Assembly: GCF_002949795.1 (NCBI RefSeq) | Contig: NZ_CP026692.1 | Span: 2,898,545-2,962,544 of the forward strand | Reading direction: 5' to 3' | Length of the DNA stretch: 64,000 nucleotides | From: Nostoc sp. 'Lobaria pulmonaria (5183) cyanobiont' | GTDB lineage: Bacteria; Cyanobacteriota; Cyanobacteriia; Cyanobacteriales; Nostocaceae | The notes under the pieces: generated by a model | Database searches by the model: none | Told to the model about the DNA's origin: nothing | What the model saw: only the letters and a program-made list of their open reading frames with translations | Part shown: piece after piece, positions 35,101 through 47,100 of the stretch | Position numbering within the stretch: the first letter of the stretch is position 1 | How the letters are laid out: every line of letters begins with the position of its first letter | Translations under genes and position numbers: made by a program

Positions 35101-38100
35101 ATTTTTAAATACCACCGCCACTGCATCAGGTGTCCGCTCTACCTGTGACTCAAATAACTGATGAATACACTGATTCTGCGGATATTCTGCTTGAATATCA
35201 TTCCACTCCATTAATAATTGATGGCGTTCTTGCTGGGTGAGTAAGGGTAGTAAAGACACTGGCTGCCGTGGATTATCAACTATTGCCGCAAGCAAAGTCT
35301 TGAAATGTTGCATCATCCGGGCAATAGTTGCCGCATCAAATAAATCTCTGTTGTAAGAGCAAAAGCCCCCAAGCCCTTCTGGTGCATCCCACAAGTAAAC
35401 CTCTAAGTCAAGCCGAACTGAGTCAAGTCCCGAAGGCATCCCTTCAACCTTTAAACCAGGCAGATCCCACGGGGAGGTGGGAGCATTTTGAAGGGCAAAC
35501 ACCACCTGTGTTAACGGGTTGCGATCGAGGTTTCGTTCAAGTTGCAACTCTTCGACTAACATCTCAAAGGGCAAATCCTGATGGTCGTATGCCTCTTGAG
35601 TCACCTGTCGCACCTGCGCCAGTAAAGCTTCAAAGGTCGGTTCTTGGGATAAATCGAATCTCAGTGCCAGACTATTGACAAAAAAACCAATTAACCCTTC
35701 GATTTCTGTACGGTTGCGATTTGCGATCGGTGAACCAACCACCAAATCTGTTTGTCCACTGTAGCGAGACATTAGAACTACAAAACCCGCCAGCAGTGTC
35801 ATAAACAGCGTGCTTCCAGACTCTTGAGATAGCTTTTTCAACTGCTGCGTTAGCAAGGCATCTAGTTGAAGTTGCTCTGTACCACCTCGGAAAGTCTGTA
35901 TAGCTGGGCGGGGGCGGTCTGTGGGTAATTCTAATAGAGGTGGCGCTCCCGTTAACTTTTGCTTCCAGTAGTTTACTTGACGCTCTAGTACCTGATTTGT
36001 CAGCCACTGACGCTGCCATACGGAAAAGTCGGCATACTGTACAGGTAACTCTGGTAAATCAACAGAACTACTCGTTAAAAAGCTTCGATAATAGGCTGAC
36101 AGTTCGCCAATTAAAACGCCGATTGACCAACCATCAGCTGCAATATGGTGGATTGCGAATAGCAATACATGCTCATCAGTTGCAACTTGCCACATCTTGA
36201 CTCGCAGCACAGGGCCATTAGCTAAATCGAATGGTTTGCAGGCTTCTGCTGTTGCCAGTTGCTCCACTTGTTTCCAGGGGTCTGGTAAATTCTGGAGATC
36301 GACCACTGGTAACGTGATGGTCATATTAGGATCTATTACCTGTACTGGCTGATTATTTTTGATCTCAAAATGAGTCCGTAGAACTTCATGGCGCTGTACT
36401 ATCTCTGTAAAGGCTTGTGCTAAAGCTTTGACATTGAGATTCCCCACTAAACGCAAGGTGAAATCTATGGTGTATGCACCACTTTCGCCCTCTAACTGAT
36501 TCACAAACCACAGTCGCTCCTGCGCCCAAGATAGCGGTATATCTGCGTCTCTGGAAACGGGTAGAATTGCAGGTACTGCCAAACTCGAACCAGTTTCCAG
36601 TTGACCTAAAATCGCCTCACTTAGCTGGGCAATTGTCGGTGACTCAAAGATATAACGTAATGGCAACGAAGTTCCAAAAGCTTCTTGCAATCGAGAAATT
36701 ACCTGAGTCGCTATCAGGGAATGTCCCCCTAGTTCAAAGAAATTATTGTGAATACCTACCTTTTCTACTTGCAGCGCTTTTTGCCAAATACCAGCAATGA
36801 TTTTTTCTGCTTCTGTATTTGGCATGACATAATCAGCTTCATTTAGAAGAGTTAGCTCAGGTTTTGGTAAAGCACGGCGATCTATCTTGCCGTTTGGCGT
36901 TAAGGGCAGGTTATCCAGCACCACAAAGCTGGAGGGGATCATGTAGTCGGGCAAGATTTTCTTGAGATTCGCTCTTAAACATTGAGCTGAATTATCGGGG
37001 TAATTATTTTCTCCATTTTTCTGTTGGGGTACAATATAAGCTACTAGGCGTTTGTTATTCGGTTGGTCTTCCCGTGCGACGACTACTGCTTCCTGTACTT
37101 CTCTTAGCTGGGACAGCGCAGTTTCAATTTCTCCCAATTCAATGCGGAAGCCACGAATTTTTACCTGATTGTCAATGCGCCCCAAGTATTCAATATTGCC
37201 ATCCGGTAAATAGCGTGCTAAATCCCCAGTTTTGTAAAGGCGGGAATGTGGTTTATCGCTAAAAGGGTTTTGTATAAATTTTTCTTGTGTTAACTCTGCG
37301 CGGTTAAGATAACCTTGGGCCAAGGAAGCACCACCAATATGCAATTCTCCTGGCACACCAACGGGAACTGGTTGTAAATACTCATCTAAAATGTAGATTT
37401 GCGTGTTAGCAATGGGACGACCGATAGATGGTGAGATATTATGCTCCCATCCATCAGAAACTACTATCCCTGAAGTTGTAACAACAGTATTTTCAGTTGG
37501 GCCATAGTTATTCACGACTTGGAAAGGAAGAGAACTTGATGGATATCGATGAAGTTTATCTCCACCAGTTAGTAGAGTTCGCAAGGTGAAATTTTGAGTC
37601 CATTCTAGAGACAATAATTGCTCTGCTACAGGCGTTGGCAGAAAACTAATGGTAATATTTTGCGATCGCAACCAATCTTGCAAATCTACTGGTGATCCAA
37701 TGATTCCAGATTTGAGTAAATAAATACTTGCCCCTGCGGTGAGGTAAGGCCACAATTCCCATCCAGCAGCATCAAATGCTGTGGAAGCGACCTGAGTGGC
37801 TTTGTCTAAAGCCGTGATTTCAAAAGTCTGTTGATGCCAAAATATGAGATTGAGCAATGCATGATGATCAACTAATACTCCCTTGGGCTGCCCGGTAGAA
37901 CCAGAAGTATAAATCACATAAGCTAAGTTACTAGCTGTGGTAGCAGTAATCAAATTCTCTTGGCTGAACTGAGAAATAACTTGAGCGTCAGTATCTAAAC
38001 ATACAAGAGTTGCTTGATTTGCGGATAGTTGATCAACGAGTTGCTCCTGGGTCAGCAGCACTTGAACTTGAGCATCAAGAAGCATAAAATGCAAACGTTC

Positions 38101-41100
38101 AGTTGGATATTCTGGGTCAAGTGGCAGATATGTACCCCCTGCCTTGAGAATGCCCAACTGTCCCACCACCATTTCTAAAGAACGCTCTACACAAATACCC
38201 ACTAGCGCATCGGCTCTTACACCCAGTGAGCGCAAATAGTGCGCCAACTGATTCGCACGACAATTCAACTCGTGGTAGGTTAGAGACGCGATATGTCGCG
38301 TCTGTTCATTTTCAAATACTACAGCCACTGCATCCGGGGTGTGTTCTACTTGCTCCTCAAACAACTGATGGATACATTTATCTTGTGGGTAATCCACCCG
38401 TGTATCATTCCAGTCAATTAATAACTGCTGCTGCTCAACTGCTGTTAACATTGGCAATTGGGAAATGGGCTGTTGGGGATTTGCCACAATTCCCTCAAGC
38501 AGTGTCACAAAATGATCCGCCATGCGCTTAATAGTACTGCTATCAAACAAGTCGGTATTGTACTCCAACATTCCCACCAGTCCAGTCGCTGTGTTGCCGA
38601 TCGCCAAGGTAAGATCAAACTTGGCAGTGACATTTTCTGGTGGCAAATCACTTATAGTTAGCCCACTCAGTTCTACACCAGACGTAGGGGTATTCTGAAA
38701 CAAAAACGCCACTTGGAACAGAGGTGTATGGCTTAAATTACGCTGGGGCTGCAATACTTCCACCAGCATTTCAAAGGGCAAGTCCTGATGAGAGTAAGCG
38801 CCCAAAGCCATTTCCCGAACACGAGTGAGTAATGATGAGAAACTCGGATTTTCAGATAAATCAGTCCGCATCACTAATGTATTGACAAAAAAGCCAATCA
38901 ACCCTTCTATTTCACTGTGATCGCGGTTAGCAATTGGTGTACCCACCAAAATATCAGATTGTCCTGTGTAGCGGTAAAGTAGGGTATCAAACGCTGCCAA
39001 CAACGTCATGAACAAAGTTGCCCCTTGTTGCTGACTCAGTTGTGTCAGTTTTTGGGTTAACTTAGGTGAAAGTTCAAACTTTTGATATGCGCCAGCGAAA
39101 GTCTGTACCGCAGGTCTGGGTCGGTCTGTGGTCAATTGTAATAAAGCTGGTGCGTCTTTGAGTTGTTCTTGCCAGTAATTCAATTGGCTTTGCAGTACAT
39201 CACCTTGCAACCACTGTCTCTGCCACAGGGCAAAGTCGGCATACTGAATTGGTAGTGGCGCTAAATTGGGGGATTTCCCTTGAGAATACGCATTGTACAA
39301 CGCTGTTAATTCTTGGAGAAACACACCGATTGACCACTCATCAGAGACAATGTGGTGCATACATACTAACAAAATGTGTTCTGTCTTATTCAGCACTAGT
39401 AACTTTGCCCTGACTAATGCTTGTGTTGCTAGGTCAAAGGGTTGCAGAGCTTGTTGTTGCGCTAGTTCCTGTATAGCTATTTCTTGCTCAGGTGTCGATA
39501 AATCCTGCAAATCAACAATTGAGACTTGCCAATCTGTTGCTGTTTGAATGATTTGCAAAGCTTTTCCATCAACGGCAATGAAGTTGGTGCGTAAGGCTTC
39601 GTGACGCGCAATTATTTCTTGCAAGCTTTGTTCTAAGGCACTTCGATTGAAAGTTCCGACTAGACGCAAAGCTAGGGGGATGTTGTATAAGCCACTATTC
39701 GGCTGTAACTGTTCTAAAAACCATAAACGCTGTTGAGCATAAGACAGTGATAATTCTGTATTTTCCACCCGCCTTAAGATGGGTGGGGAAGTTAGTTCTA
39801 AATCCTCTTGCTGCAACTGCCCAATCGATCGCACTAATTGCTCAACTGTTGCGGCTGCAAACAGAGTCCGCAATGGTAGCTCTATTTTGAAAATGTTGCG
39901 GATGCGTGAAACCAATTGCGTTGCTAGTAGTGAATGTCCGCCAATCTCAAAGAAGTTGTCATGAATACCAACTTGCTCGACTTTCAGCACTTGCGCCCAC
40001 ATTTGAGCCAGCATTTCTTCAACTGGGGTGCGTGGGGCGACATATTTTTTGAGGAGATTGCTGTATAAGTCTGGTGCTGGTAAGGCGCGACGGTCTACTT
40101 TACGGTTTGGTGTGAGTGGTAGTGTTTCCAGCATTACGAATGCTTGGGGAACCATATAAAGCGGCAGTTTACTGGAGAGGAACTGACGCAGTTCGCTAAT
40201 GGTGGATAGCTTCTGCTCCAAAGGTACAACGTAGCCGACTAAGCATTTATCCCCAGGAGTATCTTCGCGGACGATGACACAAGATATCTGCACATGGGGA
40301 TGTTGGTTGAGTACCGTTTCAATTTCGCCCAACTCAATGCGGAAGCCCCGGACTTTTACCTGATTATCGATGCGTCCGAAGCACTCAATACTACCATTCG
40401 GCAGATAACGTGCTAAATCTCCTGTTTTATATAATCTATTCCCTTCACCTTCCATAAATAAATTAGGAATAAATTTTTCCTGGGTTAATTCTGGACGGTT
40501 AAGGTATCCTCTAGCTAAACGTACACCGCCTAGATGCAGTTCGCCCTTGACTCCAATTGGTACTGGTTGGAGATTACCATCAAGGATGTAGGCTTGGGTA
40601 TTAGCAATGGGACGACCAATTAGGACTGTATTGGTTGTTTCCAATTTGGGATCAAGCAGGTCGTTAACGATCGCCGTTACTGATGCTTCTGTGGGGCCGT
40701 ACACATTGATACAACTAACGCGATTGCCTACTAATTGCCGCCACATTGTCACTGTTTCTGGTAGAACTGAATCCCCACCCACAGCTACTAACCTTAAGCT
40801 TTCCGGCACAGTTGCATCCTGTTGAGATACCGCAATTGCCCATTCATGCCAGTAAGCTGGGGTGATATTTAAGACAGTTAACTTTTCTTGGGCAATAAAT
40901 CGAGCAAAACTTGCCAAGTCAGGGAACATTTGGGCGGGTCTGAGTACTACAGTTCCGCCTGTATACCAACTGGGGAAAATTTCTTCGGCTGCAACATCAA
41001 AGCTGAAGGAGGCAAATTGCAAAACGCGATCGCTACTTGTTAAACCAAATACTTCACTAATTGCACAGCTATGGCTAACTAAAGCCCCATGAGACAGCAT

Positions 41101-44100
41101 TACGCCTTTGGGTTTGCCAGTAGACCCAGAAGTATAGAGGATACAAGTCAAGTTTTCTGGTTTAACTTCACTGTTTGGGTTGTCTTGAGGTTGAGCAGTT
41201 AAATTTTGTGACTCTGCGTCTAAGACAATGACTTTTGTGCCTTGGACTGGCAAGGAGCCGAGCAATTTAGTTTTGGAAATCAGGAAGGATAATTGTGAGT
41301 CTTGGGAGATGTCAGCTAAACGCTGTTGGGGATAATCGGGGTCTAGAGGAACGTAAGCACCACCAGCTTTGAGGATAGCTAACAATGCCACAATGATCGA
41401 GAGCGATCGCTCTAAATATATGCCGACAAATGTCTCTATCCCCACACCCACAGATTGTAAGTAATGCGCTAAGTGATTCGCTTGGGTATTCAACTGCTGA
41501 TAAGTTAGTTGTTCATTCCCAAACACCACCGCTACAGCATTGGGTGTCAGTTCAACCTGCGACTCAAACAGTTGATGAACACACTGATGATCTGGATAAT
41601 CAGCCTGAGTATCGTTCCATTCTCCAAATAACAGCTGTTGCTCAACAGCTGTTAACATTGGCAATTCGGCTATGTGCTGCTGTGGATTTGCCACAATTGC
41701 TTCCAGCAGGGTAACAAAATGTCCGACTACCCGCTCAATAGTAGTGCCATCAAACAAGTCGGTATTATACTCAAACACACCTACCAGTCCAGTAGCAGTG
41801 TTCGACATTGCCAGAGTTAAATCAAATTTTGCCGTTGTGCTTTCTATTGGTAACAGCGTAGCAGTTAACCCAGTCAACTCTACTTGCGACAGGGGATCAT
41901 TTTGCAGGAGAAAATCTACCTGGAACAGAGGTGAATGACTGAGGTCACGTTCTGGGTGCAATGTTTCCACCAACATTTCAAATGGCAAGTCCTGATGCGA
42001 GTATGCCTCCATTGCCATTTGTCGTACACGACCTAATAGTTCGTTAAAGCTGGGATTTCCTGATAAATCAGTCCGTAAAACTAAAGTATTGACAAAAAAG
42101 CCAATTAACCCTTCTATTTCAGAGTGATCGCGGTTAGCAATTGGTGTTCCTACCAAAATGTCTTCCTGCTCAGTGTAGCGATATAGTAGGGTATCATAAG
42201 CTGCCAACAGCGTCATAAATAGGGTACAGCCTTGCTCTTGGCTGAGTTTTGTCAACTTTTGAGTTAGTTCAATTGGCAGGGCAAACTCTTGAGTTGCACC
42301 AGCAAAGGTTTGCACAGCCGGTCTGGGTCGGTCTGTAGGTAGCACTAACAAGGCTGGCGCATCTTTGAGTTGCTGTTCCCAGTAACTTAGTTGAGTTTGC
42401 AGTACCTCTCCTTGCAACCACTCTCTCTGCCAAATAGCAAAATCTCCGTACTGAATCGTTAGTGGTGTTAAAGGTGACTGTTCACCTTGGGAATAAGCAT
42501 TATAAAGTGCCGCTAGTTCAGAGACAAACACACTCATTGACCAGCCATCAGAAACAATGTGGTGTATGCACATTAAAAATATGTGTTCTGTCTCGGACAG
42601 CACTACTAATGTCGATATGACTAATGCAAGTCTTACTAAATCAAATGGTTGAGTAGCTTGTTGTTGTACTAATTGCTGTGCTGCAATTTCTTTTTCGCTT
42701 AAGGGTAAATGCTGCAAGTCAACAATTGATACTGTCCAATTGGGTAGTGTTTGGATGACTTGATTTGCTTGTCCATCAACTGTAATGAAATTGGTGCGTA
42801 AAGCTTCGTGTCGCGCAATTATTTCTTGTAAGCTTCGTTCTAAGGCAGCAACATTAAGAGTACCGACTAGACGCAAAGCTGTGGGGATATTGTAAAAGGA
42901 ACTGTTGGGGTCAAACTGATCTAAAAACCACAGCCTTGTTTGAGCATAAGATAGTGGTAATTGAGCATCCCTTGGTCTTGGTAAGATGGGTGGCGCAGTC
43001 AGTTGTAACTTCTGTTGCTGTAATTGCTCAATCAATTGCGCTAATTCGGCAACTGTGGCCGTAGCAAATAACTCACGCAATGGTAGTTCTACTTGGAAAT
43101 TAGAACGGATACGTGAAATCAGTTGCGTTGCAAGTAATGAATGCCCTCCCAGTTCAAAGAAGTTATCATAAATGCTCACTTGCTCGACTTTCAGCACTTG
43201 CGCCCAAATTTGCGCCAGCATTTCTTCAATGGGGGTGCGTGGGGCGACATATTTATCTTTGTCACTCTGTAAATTCGGTGCTGGTAATGCCCTACGGTCT
43301 ACTTTTCCATTGGGAGTTAGTGGCATTGACTCCAAGATGACCAAAGCCTGGGGCATCATGTAAGGAGGAAGTTTTGCTTTCAGGTAATGGCGCAGTTCGC
43401 TAATTGTTAGTGTATGCTGATGCAGTGTGACATAGGCAACTAAACGTTTTTCTCCTGGGATATCTTCACGGAGGATCACACAAGATGTTTGCACATTAGG
43501 ATCTTGGTTGAGTATGGCTTCGATTTCGCCCAATTCAATACGGAAACCGCGAATCTTAACTTGATTGTCGATGCGTCCCAGGTATTCAATATTACCATCG
43601 GCTAAATAGCGGGCTAAATCCCCTGTTTTATATAATCTCTGGCCTTCTGCCTTATCAAAAGGATTTGGGATGAATTTCTGTTGTGTTAACTCGTTGCGGT
43701 TGAGATAGCCTTGCGCCAAGGATTCCCCACCAATATGCAATTCTCCCGCCACACCTATAGGAACTGGCTGCAAATACTCGCTTAAAATGTAGACTTGTGT
43801 GTTGGCTATGGGACGACCAATAGATGGAGAAATGTGATCTGTGCCATCAGCAACTACTATGCCAGAAGTGGTGACAACAGTATTTTCAGTTGGGCCATAG
43901 TTATTCACGACCTGGAAAGGCAGTCGGCTGGATGGATAGCGATTGAGTTTATCTCCCCCAGTGAGAAGCGTTCGCAAAGCTGTATTTGGTTTCCATTCCA
44001 GAGACAATAACTGCTCTGCTACTGGTGTTGGTAGAAAACTGATGGTGATGTTTTGCGATATCAACCAATCTTGCAAATCTAGTGGGGATGTCAAGATTCC

Positions 44101-47100
44101 CTGTTTGATGAGATCAACACTTGCGCCTGCGGTTAGGTAAGGCCACAATTCCCACACAGCAGCATCAAATGCTGTGGAAGCAACCTGAGTAGCTTTGTCA
44201 AACGCAGTGATTGCAAAAGCACGCTGATGCCAGAATACAAGATTGAGCAGTGCTTTATGGGCAACTAATACTCCCTTGGGTTGTCCCGTAGAACCAGAAG
44301 TATAAATCACATAAGCTAAGTTACTAGCTTCGGTAGCAGTAATGGGATTCTCTTGGCTACATTGAGAAATAACTTGAGCATCAGCATCTAACAAGACTTG
44401 CTGTGCTTGATTTGGGGGCAGTCTATCAAGAAGTCGCTGCTGTGTCAGCAGCACTCTTACTTGAGCATCTTCTAGCATAAAGTGCAAACGCTCAGTAGGA
44501 TACTCTGGGTCAATTGGCAGGTAAGCGCCACCCGCTTTGAGAATGCCCAACAGTCCCACTAGCATTTCTATAGAACGCTCTACACAAATACCCACTAACG
44601 TATCGGCTCCCACACCCAAGGAGCGCAAGTAATGTGCCAACCCATTAGCGCGACAATTCAACTCGTGGTATGTGAGATGTTCTTTTTCAAACGCTACTGC
44701 TACTGCATCCGGGGTACGTTGTGCTTGTTCCTCAAATAACTGATGGACACATTTATTTGAGGGATACTCTACCGATGTATCATTCCAACCAACCAATAAC
44801 TGCTGCTGCTCAACTGCTGTTAATAGAGGTAATTGAGAAACTCGCTCTTTTGGATTAGCAACAATACCTTCTAGGAGTGTGACAAAATGACCCGCCATCC
44901 GCTCAATGGTACTGGCATCAAACAAATCGGTATTGTACTCCCATATACCCACGAGTCCAGTGGCAGTGTTCAGTATTGCTAAAGTTAAATCAAACTTGGT
45001 AGTCGTATTTTTTACAACCAGTGGATTGACAGTTAATCCAGTTAACTCTGCGGTTGAGATAGGAGTATTCTCGAAGACAAACATTACCTGAAACAAAGGC
45101 GTATGGCTTAAGCTCCGTTCTGGCTGTAATGCTTCTACCAACATTTCAAAAGGCAAATTCTGATGAGAGTATGCACCCAAAGCGACTTCTCGAACACGAC
45201 CGAGTAATTCGCTAAAACTGGGGTTGCCTGATAAGTCGGTACGCATGACTAATGTATTGACAAAAAAGCCAATTAACCCTTCTATTTGGGAGCGATCGCG
45301 GTTAGCAATTGGCGAACCTACCAAAATGTCTTCTGTACCTGTGTAGCGATAAAGCAAGGTATCATAAGCTGCTAACAGCGTCATGAATAATGTCACCCCT
45401 TGTTGCTGACTCAGTTGTGTCAACTGTTGACTTAGCTCAGGTGAAAGCTCAAACTCTTGATGTGCGCCCACGAAAGTCTGTACAGCTGGTCTGGGTCGGT
45501 CTGTGGGGAGTGGTAATAAAGCTGGTGCGTACTTGAGTTGTTTTTGCCAATAATTCAATTGGTCTTGCAGGACATCTCCTTGCAACCATTCTCTTTGCCA
45601 TAGTGCAAAGTCTGCATACTGAATCGGTAGTGGTAATAAATTGGGTGATTTACCTTGAGCATAAGCATCGTACAGTGCCGCTAATTCTTTGACAAACACA
45701 CCCATTGACCAAGCGTCTGAGACAATATGGTGCATGGACACTAACAATACATTTTCTGTCTGATTCAGCACCAATAACTTTGCTCTAAATAATGCTTGAG
45801 TTGCTAGATTGAAGGGTTGAATAGCGTGTTCTTGCGCTAATTGTTGTAGAGCTATTTCTTGTTCGTTTGCAGGTAAATTTTGCAAATCAAAAACTGAAAC
45901 TTGCCAGTCTGATTGTGTTTGAATGATTTGTGAAGCTTGTCCATCAACGGTGATGAAGTTGGTGCGTAAAGCTTCGTGACGCTCAACGATTGCTTGTAAG
46001 CTTTGTTCTAAGGCAGGAACTTTGAGGGTTCCTGTTAAACGTAAAGCAAGATGGATATTGTAAAAGGGGCTGTTCGGCTCAAATTGGTCTAAAAACCATA
46101 AACGCTGTTGAGCATAAGACAGTGGTAGTTCTACATTCTCAGTCCGCTTGAGGATGGGTAAAGAAGTCAGGGAGATATCTTGTTGTTGCAACTGCTGAAG
46201 CGATCGCGCTAATTGAGCTACTGTTGCATTGGTAAACAATTCACGCAATGGTAATTCGACTTTGAAAGTGTTGCGGATGCGTGAAACCAGTTGTGTTGCT
46301 AGTAGGGAATGTCCCCCCAATTCAAAGAAGTTATCATGAATGCCTACCTGCTCTATTCTCAGCACTTGCGCCCAAATTTGTGCCAGCATTTCTTCAATAG
46401 GAGTGCGTGGGGCAACAAATTGTTCTAATTGTGTGTTGTCTAAGTCTGGTTTTGGTAGGGCGTGGCGGTCTATTTTGCCGTTAGAGGTAAGAGGTAAGGA
46501 CTCCAGCAACATGAAGGTGTTTGGCATCATGTAGCTCGGCAATTGGTTGCTGAGGAAGGAGCGTAATTCTTGGACTGTGGTAGATTTTTCCGGCTTTGTT
46601 ACTACGTAAGCTACTAAACGTTTGTCCCCAGGTTCATCCTCTCGTACAACCACCACATTTTCCCACAGTGCGGGGTGAGAAGCTAGTAATCCCTCAATTT
46701 CTCCCAACTCAATGCGGAAGCCGCGAATTTTGACTTGGTTATCAATACGTCCTAAATACTCTAACTCGCCATTAGGTAAATAACGAGCTAAGTCACCTGT
46801 TTTATATAATCTACTTCCTCCTACCTCCGCAAAAGGATTAGAGATAAATCGTTGTTGAGTCAATTCGGGACGATTCAGATAGCCGCGTGTTACCCCAGCA
46901 CCACCGACGTACATTTCACCCCTAACACCAATCGGTACTGGCTGCAAATGCTGATCTAGTAAATATACCTGCAAGTCGGGAATCGGACGGCCAATGATAC
47001 TGGCTGTAACATTCAAATCGGCTTTGCTCAGTGGGCGATAGCTAACGTGTACGGTAGTTTCTGTAATCCCGTACATATTCACTAACTGGGGTGAGGAGTC

